From: Vulcanisaeta souniana JCM 11219
Lineage (GTDB): Archaea; Thermoproteota; Thermoprotei; Thermoproteales; Thermocladiaceae
Assembly: GCF_026000775.1 (NCBI RefSeq)
Contig: NZ_AP026830.1
Span: 1,139,056 to 1,203,055, forward strand
Direction of reading: 5' to 3'
Length of the DNA: 64,000 bases
This document shows positions 26,736 through 35,173 of the stretch, piece by piece (position 1 is the first letter of the stretch; every line of letters begins with the position of its first letter). The notes beneath the pieces are model-generated. The model saw only the letters and a list, made by a program, of their open reading frames with translations, did not search any database and had not been told where the DNA came from. The position numbers and the translations under genes were made by a program.

Positions 26736-27185
26736 TCACTGCCTGGGCACTATCTTCTTAACAAGTTCGCTCTTGGAAGCTATTAGTAGTGTCGATACTG
26801 ACTTCGGTACATAAACCGTATTTACGTTAACTATCTTGGCCACCTTGCTCTTTATGAGCTCATTGGTAACGTCATCGGTGAATATCAACTCGTCCATGTC
26901 CTTAAAAACCACGGGTTTATCCAGGGATTCCAAGTCGACCTTCGTTACTGTTAATGAGGAGACACCGCTTATCATCACTACGTCGCCTGACCTAATCATA
27001 TTGTCAATAGTCCTCGATATGTTCTCAAGGGTTGCTATATACCTCTTGAGGGCATCATTGACTACCTCGCCTACCGTTGCCCCTGTTTCCTTCGCTAGTC
27101 TGCTTACTCTGTCATAAATGTCTGTGCTTAATCCCCTAATTGTCACTGTCTTTCTTTCATTGTTTTCTTCACCACTGGTAGACAT
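26736..27185 (-). CDS. Ribbon-helix-helix DNA-binding protein
   Basis: About 149 residues. The N-terminus has a ribbon-helix-helix domain: strand KTVTIRGLST, then helix DIYDRVSRLAKETG and helix VGEVVNDALKRYIATLE. A central and C-terminal region of ~90 residues (GDVVMISGVSSLTVTK onward) may bind a ligand or be a degenerate partner domain. It probably represses its own or nearby genes. ATG 27185 is used, skipping an N-terminal KYM extension. A TATA box (ATATACTAGG on the minus strand) lies ~30 nt upstream. It diverges from the gene pair at 27275. Confidence 0.6.
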   Translation of the reverse strand: MSTSGEENNERKTVTIRGLSTDIYDRVSRLAKETGATVGEVVNDALKRYIATLENISRTIDNMIRSGDVVMISGVSSLTVTKVDLESLDKPVVFKDMDELIFTDDVTNELIKSKVAKIVNVNTVYVPKSVSTLLIASKSELVKKIVPRQ

Positions 27186-27274
27186 ATTAATCATGTATTT
27201 CAAGTATTACCTAGTATATAAACCCTTCCCGGAGGCTAAGGCATTTAAAGGGCGACGTAGCAACCTGGACAATA

Positions 27275-27625
27275 ATGCAGTGCAGCGAGGTTAATATAGT
27301 AAGTAGGAACAACGTGAGGGAATACCTATGTGGAAATAGATCGCTTGCCAGGTTAATAAGTCACGACAATAATGAGAGCGTGCTCAGCATAGACGTGGTT
27401 GCTCCATGGGATTCCCCGGTGGATCAATCGATTAGGGTTGGTGACGTTCAATTAATTTATAGGAGGGAAACCATTAACAACTTGGAATGGGAGTTTGTGG
27501 GTTATGATGATGGCTCACGCAGGGAATTAATATCAATCAGGGTCTTCCTTGGCAATAACATCGAGGACTCTACCATTAAGGAATTAATTATTAATACGCT
27601 AAGGACATACATGAAGGACCCATGA
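27275..27625 (+). CDS. Hypothetical protein, first gene of a two-gene operon
   Basis: 116 residues with alternating strands (RLISHDNNESVLSIDVVAP, VGDVQLIYRRETINNLEWEF) and a helical end (STIKELIINTLRTYMKDP). No domain is recognised. A TATA-like GGCATTTAAAGG lies ~30 nt upstream. Its stop overlaps the start of the next gene as ATGA, which implies translational coupling. The two products may act together. Confidence 0.5.
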   Translation: MQCSEVNIVSRNNVREYLCGNRSLARLISHDNNESVLSIDVVAPWDSPVDQSIRVGDVQLIYRRETINNLEWEFVGYDDGSRRELISIRVFLGNNIEDSTIKELIINTLRTYMKDP

Positions 27626-28116
27626 GACAATTCACCCTAGTATTAATACACACAGACAATGACGAGGTTAAGGACTTAGTTAGCAAGCACCTGAGGGACT
27701 TGGGGTTTTCAATATTACCTGACGTATTCATTTCCTGGCAACCAAGGCAGAAAATCGAGGAGAGACTGGTGATTGCTAAGGAGGAGTTAATTGATATGAT
27801 TGAACGGGGATTCAAGGGTGAACTCGCATACGCAATCATTGAACTTAATGATGAGCAATTCAGGGCGATAAGGCCGTTAATAGCCAGGAGGTTGGAGGAT
27901 GAGGACCAGAGAATGATTTCATGGGGTGAGGCACTGCTCAGGAGGATCCGGTCGTCACACAGGGAGAAGTCAAAAAGGGAGTACTCCAGTTTTAACAGGA
28001 GGTATAAATGGTTGATCACGATGCACGAGCTTTTCGATGTTAAGCACGAATTATTAAAAAGAGTACTGGAGTTAGCTAGGGAATTAAGGATTGAGTATGA
28101 AAGAAATTTCAAGTAA
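27622..28116 (+). CDS. Hypothetical helical protein, second gene of the pair
   Basis: 164 residues, strongly charged and helical (KIEERLVIAKEELIDMIERG, LLKRVLELARELRIEYERN), with an N-terminal strand RQFTLVLIHTDND. The middle contains RRIRSSHREKSKREYSSFNR, a basic patch that could touch nucleic acid. No family is recognised. Translationally coupled to the preceding gene through a 4-nt ATGA overlap and converging with the large surface protein. Confidence 0.5.
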   Translation: MRQFTLVLIHTDNDEVKDLVSKHLRDLGFSILPDVFISWQPRQKIEERLVIAKEELIDMIERGFKGELAYAIIELNDEQFRAIRPLIARRLEDEDQRMISWGEALLRRIRSSHREKSKREYSSFNRRYKWLITMHELFDVKHELLKRVLELARELRIEYERNFK

Positions 28117-28142
28117 ATTTTAATTTTAATAATTTCATTCTA

Positions 28143-30152
28143 TTATATTGTTGTTACCTCGTAATCCTTACCCTTCCTACCCCTGCCCCCACCAACGAAG
28201 GCAGAGACTATTGCAACCGCACTACCCAGCCCAAGTGTGCCTATTAGCGCCTCCATTGTGGTTATCGGGAATCCATCTATTATAGCTAGTATGTCTGACT
28301 TTATCGTTATTACGTCATTACCATTAATCGTCACCAACTCACTGTACTTCAGCCCATGGTACTGGGCAGTCACTAGGTATGTGCCTCCCAACACGTTTGT
28401 GAAGGCAGCGGTGCCAGTGCTACCCGTAGTCCCATTAAATGTAGGTCCGGTGTTAACCCTATATAGCGATATCCCTGCGTTGGATATTGCCTGGTTCCTG
28501 GAGCCCACGAATAGCACCGTTACGTTGTATAGGCCAATAGTCACGCCAATTGGTTGGTTAATCAGTGAGTTTACGTTAACGTAGTATATGGGAACTCCGT
28601 CATAGCTCACGGTTGCCGTGAACGGGATGGGCTCCTCAATGTTTATGTAAGCATTGCCATTAGCGTCACTAACACTACTTGCCACTAGGGAACCATTTAC
28701 ATAGGCCTGGACCTTAACGCCGCTTATCGGGGCGTTTTGCGTGTTCGTGAAGTGCATCGTTATCGGTGTCCAGTTGACGTATACCATGTACGTACCAGTC
28801 TCGCTAACGCCAAGTGTTGAAACAGCTATATAAGCCTGGGAACCATCTGGGCTTATTGAAACCAGCCTCTCCGCGGAGCCCCAGGGTATCTCAGAATTCA
28901 CTAAGCCCGTGTATACTGTGCCGCTTGGCGTAACTATCTTGTATATTTTGGCTATTTCGGGTAGTTGAACGACCAATGCCGTCCACAGACCGCTGGAGAC
29001 ATCCGAACTACTGACGGTGGCCTCTAGATTGCCATTAACCCACTGACCCACTGGTTTGTATATTATTGGCATGAAAGTCACGACCAGAGGCACATTTAGG
29101 TTATCAACAATTTCGAAGTACCTATCGTACACCACGTATATGCCTATCATCGGCGCAAACCTTATGAATGGAGGCAGCAGGTAACTAATGCCGCTGACCT
29201 GGATCAAGTCGCTATATAGATATGCCGGCGAGACCCTGTTGGCAATCACCTCAAAGTGCCCTGGCTGTTGCCCAACAACTAATGGCTGTACTGTGTAAAC
29301 CGCAACTATGTAGCCCAGTAAGTTCCAGCCAGGCGGGACACCAAACTCTGAGCCAGTTATCTCCAGTGTTTGTCCTGGGTTGACTGTGTAGTTGAGGAAC
29401 TCCGTACCCTTGATTAGCATTGCACTTGGCATTGCATACCCACTACCGTAGTTAATCGTTATTTGGTACTGGCCAGGCGGTAACTCATTTGCCGTTAACT
29501 CTACGTACTTAGGCTCAATCTTTACATAATTAGCCAATGGGCTCCATGCAGAGACTAGTTGTGATAGTGTTGTGCCATTGGGTAGGGCAACGCTGGCTAT
29601 CTCAAAGGGCATGTAGTTCGGTATTGAGAGTTCAACCACTTGCTGTGTTACGTATTGAATGGATGAGTCTGGTATTGTTATGTTCAGCGTCACCGTTGAC
29701 GAGGTATTTAGCGGCAGGTAGACCTCCTCCACGAAAGCATATGTTATAGTTACCGTCTCATTCAATGGCTGATTACCTGCATTGGTTATTGTCAGGCTAT
29801 CGCTGGTCGTGTATGCACTGGCTATTGCGCCAATCTCATTCTTGCTAAACATAACATTACTACCGCTAATTGCAATTGCTGGAGACGGCGGATTTATGCT
29901 AACCTCCATGTACTTAAGTACATAATTCTGCCCAGGAGGTAGTGGTGCCTGTATGTTTATCGATTGAGACGGGGCCAGTGTTAACGCCTTAGTTGTGTTT
30001 ATGTAGTCAATGTACTCAAGTATTGCATAATACGGTTGGTTTACTGTGGTCGGGGCATTGACGTTAGGTGAAACATTGTACGAAGTAGCGAGTACTATTA
30101 TTGGTACCGTAGCCGCTAACATTACTAGGAGTATTACTAAATTCCTCCTCAT
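28143..30152 (-). CDS. Large secreted, C-terminally anchored cell-surface protein
   Basis: About 669 residues. A signal/anchor helix LVILLVMLAATVPIIVLA begins the protein, and a C-terminal helix IGTLGLGSAVAIVSAFVGG with a charged tail (GRGRKGKDYEVTTI) ends it. The extracellular part is beta-rich with many N-x-T/S sequons and repeats of carboxypeptidase-regulatory-like folds (ISGVKVQAYVNGSLVASS, ISNAGISLYRVN). It may be part of the cell envelope or a binding protein. No catalytic motif is seen. ATG 30152 is preferred over the upstream in-frame start. Glycosylation is inferred from the sequons. Confidence 0.65.
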   Translation of the reverse strand: MRRNLVILLVMLAATVPIIVLATSYNVSPNVNAPTTVNQPYYAILEYIDYINTTKALTLAPSQSINIQAPLPPGQNYVLKYMEVSINPPSPAIAISGSNVMFSKNEIGAIASAYTTSDSLTITNAGNQPLNETVTITYAFVEEVYLPLNTSSTVTLNITIPDSSIQYVTQQVVELSIPNYMPFEIASVALPNGTTLSQLVSAWSPLANYVKIEPKYVELTANELPPGQYQITINYGSGYAMPSAMLIKGTEFLNYTVNPGQTLEITGSEFGVPPGWNLLGYIVAVYTVQPLVVGQQPGHFEVIANRVSPAYLYSDLIQVSGISYLLPPFIRFAPMIGIYVVYDRYFEIVDNLNVPLVVTFMPIIYKPVGQWVNGNLEATVSSSDVSSGLWTALVVQLPEIAKIYKIVTPSGTVYTGLVNSEIPWGSAERLVSISPDGSQAYIAVSTLGVSETGTYMVYVNWTPITMHFTNTQNAPISGVKVQAYVNGSLVASSVSDANGNAYINIEEPIPFTATVSYDGVPIYYVNVNSLINQPIGVTIGLYNVTVLFVGSRNQAISNAGISLYRVNTGPTFNGTTGSTGTAAFTNVLGGTYLVTAQYHGLKYSELVTINGNDVITIKSDILAIIDGFPITTMEALIGTLGLGSAVAIVSAFVGGGRGRKGKDYEVTTI

Positions 30153-30199
30153 GCTATTCACGATAACGACTATTGAACCAAGCAATATTAAACAAGCAA

Positions 30200-30700
30200 T
30201 TAAAATAACTGGTCTAACTATCCTCCTGATCCTTAGGGGTAATGGCTTCCTTTCAGGATTGGGTGGTTTGGGGCTGCATTTCTAACAAGAACTCGGTTCA
30301 GCCCCACGCCTGACCTTGGGTGCTTTACACCATCCCGTATGGCGTGGAACCCGGGGTTATGGACCTGATTTTCGGGAGTGCGTTGAATGCCCTACGATAA
30401 CTGCATTAAATACCTTAGTAGTAATGGTATCTATAACATTTAGTAATTCTCTTGCTATTCTCCTATATCCAATGCTTATTCTACATATTAACGTGTTATT
30501 GACATGAGCTTCTCATTAACAAACTCAATCTCTATTCTGTATTTCCCTGCAACTTCATTCGCTAAGGCTCTTTCCAAGAACACACTAGAGAACGCAAACT
30601 TATGAACCCTTCATTATCGCACTATAAACAGCATCGGGACTTTCACCTGTAATACCTAGAAACGCGCAGTTTTGCTTGTATGCCCTAAATATATAAACTA
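30200..30700 (-). pseudogene. Decayed coding remnant, intergenic region between the surface protein and iorA
   Basis: The 690-nt gap contains no intact gene. On the minus strand a frame reads ...FRAYKQNCAFLGITGE then stops, and in another frame FSSVFLERALANEVAGK runs to RIEIEFVNEKLMSITR before a stop near 30505. A further broken frame, RISIGYRRIARELLNVID, continues towards 30400. Together they suggest a gene broken by frameshifts and stops, perhaps a membrane or transposon-derived protein. I could not assign a family. The part from 30721 to 30800 holds the box C/D RNA and a palindrome described separately. Confidence 0.3.
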
Positions 30701-30720
30701 GTATTACCAGTAAAGCACTT

Positions 30721-30769
30721 GTGATGAACCCTAGACATACAGATCTGTGATGAGATCATTCTAGGCTGA
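30721..30769 (+). ncRNA. Box C/D guide sRNA candidate
   Basis: Boxes in order: C GTGATGA (30721-30727), 12-nt guide, D' CAGA (30740-30743, one change from CTGA), 3-nt spacer, C' GTGATGA (30747-30753), 12-nt guide, D CTGA (30766-30769). The 12-nt guides and the short D'-C' spacer match archaeal C/D RNAs that direct 2'-O-methylation by L7Ae, Nop5 and fibrillarin. The guides contain CCTAGA and TCTAGG, which are complementary to each other. Targets were not searched. Confidence 0.6.
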
Positions 30770-30773
30770 AATA

Positions 30774-30800
30774 TATGAGTATATATAATATATACTCATA
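30774..30800. repeat. Perfect 13-bp inverted repeat around one base
   Basis: TATGAGTATATAT, one A, then ATATATACTCATA: 27 nt of exact dyad symmetry with the centre at 30787. It begins 4 nt after the D box of the C/D RNA and ends 47 nt before the iorA TATA box. It is AT-rich, so it may melt or act as an operator or as a cruciform/terminator. Confidence 0.5.
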
Positions 30801-30847
30801 ATCAGTAAATATATTACTAGCTAAATTATTAAGTTCTAAGAGAAAGG

Positions 30848-30857
30848 CTTTAAATTA
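30848..30857 (+). promoter_or_regulatory. TATA box of iorA
   Basis: CTTTAAATTA is centred 26 nt before ATG 30878, giving a leaderless iorAB transcript. Confidence 0.5.
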
Positions 30858-30877
30858 CATATACCTAAGTACCATCG

Positions 30878-32728
30878 ATGAGCAACTGCATAATTAGGCT
30901 TATGCTTGGTAATCACGCAATTGCCCACGGTGCCATGGAGGCAGGCATAGCGGTAGCTGCCGGTTACCCAGGCACACCATCAAGTGAAATAATTGAGTAC
31001 CTCCTCGATAATGGTAGGGAATTCGGCGTCTACGCAGAGTGGAGCAGTAATGAGAAGGTGGCCTACGAGGTGGCCTACGGCGCAGCCCTAGCTGGTGCCA
31101 GATCCATAGTAACCATGAAGCATGTGGGGCTTAATGTAGCCATGGACCCACTAATGTCAAGTGCTTACACGGGCGTCAAGGGCGGCTTCGTCATAATCAC
31201 GGCTGATGATCCAGGCATGTGGTCAAGTCAGAATGAACAAGACAACAGGTGGGTTGGGCTCCATGCATATATCCCTGTCTTTGAGCCCTATGATCCGCAG
31301 AATGCCAAGGATCTTGTAAAACTAGCCCTGGAATTCAGTGAGAGACATGGACATCCGGTAATGATGAGGACAGTGACTAGGGTATCGCATGTCAGGGGGC
31401 CTGTCACCGTATGCTCGCCAGAGAAGCCTAGGTACTCCGAGGGTTATGTCAAGGAACCAAGGAGACATGCATTAGTTCCAGCGAATGCGCGTACACTCAA
31501 GGGCGAATTACTGAGGAGGTGGAGCACCATTGAGGAGGATGTTGAGGATGCACCGCATGTGTATATTGATGGCAATAAAAACCTCATAATAACGAGTGGC
31601 GTGGCCTTCACCTACGCATTGGAGGCCGTTAAGAATTACGGTGTTAAGGCAAGTATTTTAAATGTGGTAACACCGGTTCCGCTACCTAGGAAGGTCATTA
31701 CTGATGCAGTAACCAGGGCAGATAAGGTAATAGTTATTGAGGAGGGAGATCCAGTACTGGAGCAACAATTGAAGGCCCTGCTTTATGATGAGGACATTAG
31801 GGTGCCGATCATGGGTAAAATGGAGAATTTATTCAACAGGGTCGGTGAGTTAACCATTAATTCCGTAATGGATGGATTAACAAAGGCCCTCGGTATTGTA
31901 AACCCGCTCACATCAATAAAAACCATTAGCATTGATTACTCTCCACCCCAGAGACCGCCCGTCTTCTGCCCAGGATGCCCACACGCAGCCTCATTCTACG
32001 AACTAAAGGTCAGCACAGCAAGGTCCGGCGCCAGGCCAGTATTCAGCGGAGACATTGGGTGCTACAGTCTGGGCATTAATAATCCATTCAATGAGCAGGA
32101 CCTACTAACAAACATGGGCAGTTCCCTGGGCCTAGGCATGGGTATTTACCACGGCACAAACGGCAAGACCCTAGTAATCCCAATAATTGGGGACTCCACC
32201 TTCTTCCACACGGGTCTACCGGCACTGGTTAATGCGGTATACAACAAAACACCAATGCTGATCCTCATACTTGATAACAGGGTCACGGCAATGACTGGTG
32301 GGCAGCCCAACCCAACGAGCATGATAAGTATTGAGAACATAGCCAAGGCGGTCGGTGTTGACTACGTAAGGACAATAGACCCCTTTGACACGAAGAAGGC
32401 CCAGGACACTATTACTGAGGCCATGAGTGTGGTTAAGGGTGGCGGTGTTGCCGTTATTATAATGAGGAGGGGCTGCGCACTGGAGGCAACTAGATTAAAT
32501 AGGGGCCACGTCGCGCGTTACTATGTAGACGCAAATGCCTGTAGAGCCTGCGGAATATGCTACAACTTAATTGCATGCCCAGCAATAGTACCCCTTGAGA
32601 ATAGGAAGGCTTGGATAGACCCCAACATGTGCGTCGGTTGCTCCGTCTGCGCCCAGGTATGTCCATACAACGCCATTAAACCCGAGGGAAACGTCAAGGA
32701 ATGGTTAGGTAAATGGGCCGAGATGTAG
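30878..32728 (+). CDS. iorA: Indolepyruvate:ferredoxin oxidoreductase, alpha subunit
   Basis: 616 residues. The N-terminal pyrimidine-binding half starts LMLGNHAIAHGAMEAGIAVA and continues through AAGYPGTPSSEII; the thiamine-diphosphate half carries the GDIGCYSLG and GDSTFFHTG motifs with NNxxxT-like DNRVTAMTGG. The C-terminus has two 4Fe-4S clusters, CRACGICYNLIAC and CVGCSVCAQVC. With IorB it oxidatively decarboxylates aryl pyruvates from aromatic amino acids to acyl-CoA and reduces ferredoxin. Its stop is followed by a Shine-Dalgarno for iorB. Confidence 0.96.
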   Translation: MSNCIIRLMLGNHAIAHGAMEAGIAVAAGYPGTPSSEIIEYLLDNGREFGVYAEWSSNEKVAYEVAYGAALAGARSIVTMKHVGLNVAMDPLMSSAYTGVKGGFVIITADDPGMWSSQNEQDNRWVGLHAYIPVFEPYDPQNAKDLVKLALEFSERHGHPVMMRTVTRVSHVRGPVTVCSPEKPRYSEGYVKEPRRHALVPANARTLKGELLRRWSTIEEDVEDAPHVYIDGNKNLIITSGVAFTYALEAVKNYGVKASILNVVTPVPLPRKVITDAVTRADKVIVIEEGDPVLEQQLKALLYDEDIRVPIMGKMENLFNRVGELTINSVMDGLTKALGIVNPLTSIKTISIDYSPPQRPPVFCPGCPHAASFYELKVSTARSGARPVFSGDIGCYSLGINNPFNEQDLLTNMGSSLGLGMGIYHGTNGKTLVIPIIGDSTFFHTGLPALVNAVYNKTPMLILILDNRVTAMTGGQPNPTSMISIENIAKAVGVDYVRTIDPFDTKKAQDTITEAMSVVKGGGVAVIIMRRGCALEATRLNRGHVARYYVDANACRACGICYNLIACPAIVPLENRKAWIDPNMCVGCSVCAQVCPYNAIKPEGNVKEWLGKWAEM

Positions 32729-32735
32729 GGTGATC
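32729..32735 (+). promoter_or_regulatory. Shine-Dalgarno sequence that sets the iorB start
   Basis: GGTGATC, complementary to the archaeal 16S 3' end, lies 3 nt before ATG 32739. It rules out the GTG at 32730, which lies inside the site. Confidence 0.6.
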
Positions 32736-32738
32736 TCC

Positions 32739-33323
32739 ATGAGACTGAACATATACCTGACGGGGGTCGGTGGTCAGGGATTGGTAACCTTCGCCACGGT
32801 ACTCGGCGACGCGGCCATAAGGGCTGGTTACAAGGCATTGGTTGCCGAGACCCATGGGCTAAGCCAGAGGGGCGGTTCTGTGGATGTTCATGTTAGGATC
32901 GGCGACATAGATGCACCGTTGATACCCAGGGGCGGCGCAGACGTTATTGTTGCCTTTGAGATAATTGAGGCATTTAGGGCCGTTGACTATGCTAACGAGG
33001 ACACTGTGTTTATAGTTAACAGGAGACTAATAAGGCCGCCGATGATCAAGCAGAAAATACCAAGCATTAACGAACTAGAGAACCTACTAAGGAAGAACAT
33101 TAGGAAGCTCTACGTGGTGGATGCGTACAGTGATGCCGCCAAACTGGGGAATATAATTTATGAGAACACGATAATACTGGGTGCACTATACTCAATACTG
33201 AGACTAAACCAATACATACCCCAGGGTGTAATTGAAGAATCAATAAAGATGAACCTTAGAAGAGATATCGATAAGAACCTAAGGGCATTCACAATAGGCC
33301 TAAAGTATGGGAATGCAAAATAA
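32739..33323 (+). CDS. iorB: Indolepyruvate:ferredoxin oxidoreductase, beta subunit
   Basis: 194 residues of the gamma-type 2-oxoacid oxidoreductase fold. The N-terminus LTGVGGQGLVTFATVLGDAA is the CoA-binding glycine-rich loop, followed by THGLSQRGGSVDVHVRIGD, the family signature. It is the small subunit that completes IorA. The internal SD-led ATG is used. Operon with iorA, 10 nt apart. The C-terminal helix is basic. Together the pair feeds amino-acid catabolism. Confidence 0.95.
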   Translation: MRLNIYLTGVGGQGLVTFATVLGDAAIRAGYKALVAETHGLSQRGGSVDVHVRIGDIDAPLIPRGGADVIVAFEIIEAFRAVDYANEDTVFIVNRRLIRPPMIKQKIPSINELENLLRKNIRKLYVVDAYSDAAKLGNIIYENTIILGALYSILRLNQYIPQGVIEESIKMNLRRDIDKNLRAFTIGLKYGNAK

Positions 33324-33356
33324 TAATTAAAAAATTTTAAGCATTTGGGAGGAAAA

Positions 33357-34706
33357 TCACTTCTCTTTAACGATCCTTAGGTCAATACCTATGGTCTCAG
33401 GGCCTATTGCCGCGGCTATACCATAAACAACGCCAGCCAGTATTAACCAGAAGGCCGCCGTGAACCATATATTACCATCCTCAATAGGCTTGAATACGCC
33501 GTAGAGCGGTATTGAGTACAGCGGCATCCAGGCACTGATGAAAATACCCGAACTATACCCAAAACCAACACCGGAACCTCTCCTCTGCGTTGCAAAGCGC
33601 TCCGACAAGTAGACGGGGACTAGGCCCCAGGACCACTGCGACAACCAACCCATTAGGAATGCACCGAGGACGAGTAACGGCACACTCCTAACAACCGCAC
33701 TGTAGTACACGACGTAGTACGCGGGCACTGCCAGTACGGCCGAGACTATCGCCGCTATCACTAACGCATTCTTCCTCCCAATGAAGTCACTGGCGAGCCC
33801 CCATAACGTCGCTGCTATGGCAGCAAAGACACCCATAATGCCATAATAGAAACTCGCCAAACCCTCAGGTAAACCGGCCCTGGCGTATATACCCGTTGCA
33901 AAATCAAACATGGAGTATGAACTGAAGAATAGGCCTGTCATGAACACCAGTACCTGTAGGAAGGTCCATAGGGCCGGAGGCTTAAAGATGCTGAAGAACG
34001 GTACCCTCTCGAGTTGTCCCTTCTCCTTAGCCTCCTCAAAAACTGGCGTATCAGGCATTGTGTATCTAATCATGAACGCCACCACGGCAGGTATAAGGCC
34101 CGTCAGGAATATGTATCTCCAGGCATAGGCGTACATTGCCTTAATACCGAACACTGCCGTGAACGCGGAAACCACGAAACCACCCAACGCAACGCCCCAG
34201 GAGAAACCACCCTGGACAATACCACTGACCAAGCCCCTCCACCTGGGCGCCGAGAACTCCATGGCGAATGGATGACCAGCCGCATACTCGCCACCAACGA
34301 ACACACCAAGTATGAACCTGATCACGGCATATATCCAAAAGGCCGCCCAACCAACTTGGGCATAGGTCGGTATCGCCGCGGTAACGGCACTCATTATCCC
34401 ATAGCCAAGTATTGTAATCATTAAAGTATCCCTCCTACCAATCCTATCGGCAAAATTACCAAATAATGCACTACCCACGGGTCTTGCAATCATGGTGAAG
34501 GCATAACCAAGCAATGTCAGGAAGTAACCAACGACGGACTTAGACAGGGTTGGGGGCATTAGCACGGCTGCCAGTATTGTGGTCATTGCCGTAACAAAGG
34601 TCAAGTCATACGCATCCAGGAAGAAGCCAACGAACTGAGATGCAATGGCACTCCCTGACCTAGGCGGCCATTTATAGTGTTCAGGGGACCACTGAACCCT
34701 AACCAT
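33357..34706 (-). CDS. MFS transporter, metabolite:H+ symporter type
   Basis: 449 residues with 12 membrane helices. The MFS signature loops are GNFADRIGRRDTLMI between helices 2 and 3, and GLASDFIGRKNALVI between helices 8 and 9. AVIRFILGVFVGGEYAAGHP is helix 4-5 of the sugar/aromatic-acid/metabolite symporter branch (with DAYDLTFVTAM in helix 1, typical of acid transporters such as ShiA, PcaK and KgtP). The substrate may be an organic acid. A TATA-like TTTTAAATAC lies ~25 nt upstream of ATG 34706. Confidence 0.85.
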   Translation of the reverse strand: MVRVQWSPEHYKWPPRSGSAIASQFVGFFLDAYDLTFVTAMTTILAAVLMPPTLSKSVVGYFLTLLGYAFTMIARPVGSALFGNFADRIGRRDTLMITILGYGIMSAVTAAIPTYAQVGWAAFWIYAVIRFILGVFVGGEYAAGHPFAMEFSAPRWRGLVSGIVQGGFSWGVALGGFVVSAFTAVFGIKAMYAYAWRYIFLTGLIPAVVAFMIRYTMPDTPVFEEAKEKGQLERVPFFSIFKPPALWTFLQVLVFMTGLFFSSYSMFDFATGIYARAGLPEGLASFYYGIMGVFAAIAATLWGLASDFIGRKNALVIAAIVSAVLAVPAYYVVYYSAVVRSVPLLVLGAFLMGWLSQWSWGLVPVYLSERFATQRRGSGVGFGYSSGIFISAWMPLYSIPLYGVFKPIEDGNIWFTAAFWLILAGVVYGIAAAIGPETIGIDLRIVKEK

Positions 34707-35005
34707 ACTACTAACCTATTATATATGTATTTAAAAGATTTTCCTATATGACTCTTATAAGAATACATACCTAACTATTTCATGCATTAATTAGAATATT
34801 TTAGATTTTACATTTAAATAATGTTTAACAACAATTCATACTTATCCAATACCCACACTAACATCCAACCCTACGCTAAACAACGCAATCCTTCATCAAA
34901 CCTGCTATTCACTTCTCAACATTTATTTTCCATGAACATAAACCAAGAGATAACCAAAACCCTACACAAACCAACAACATGATAATCGAGAATTACTCGA
35001 CATTA
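34707..35005. other. Non-coding, AT-rich spacer
   Basis: The roughly 300 nt between the MFS promoter and the tRNA-Gln-like repeat has no open frame with a plausible start. It begins with the MFS promoter near 34710-34740 and includes CTTATAAG, a short palindrome. I see nothing else. Confidence 0.5.
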
Positions 35006-35026
35006 GTAACCGGGCCCGGATTCAAA
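35006..35026 (-). repeat. Partial tRNA-Gln 3' end repeat (candidate attachment site)
   Basis: This 21-nt segment matches 36743-36763, the 3' end of the tRNA-Gln gene (discriminator, 3' acceptor strand and the 3' side of the T stem and part of its loop), at 19 of 21 positions, in the same orientation. The match runs through CCGGGCCCGGATTC without interruption. It lies 1.7 kb from the intact tRNA, on the side where an integrated element would end. Confidence 0.5.
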
Positions 35027-35173
35027 TTGAACCAACGAAGTTCTTAATGCCCATTAACTAATCAGGGCCCATGCCGCATAATCAATTAAAATAATGTACC
35101 TGCTTCTTCATTTATTAATGATGGCAGTCACGGGGTCAGGGTTAAAAACTTACCTTAGAAATAACTATTAGTT

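Noticed and set aside
29537-30285. Short plus-strand frames at the surface-protein 5' end
   Set aside because: They are antisense to a long, motif-bearing gene or to decayed sequence and have no start signals.
34981-35040. A second, complete tRNA gene at the partial repeat
   Set aside because: Only the 3' acceptor and T-stem part matches; no anticodon arm or 5' acceptor can be built around it.
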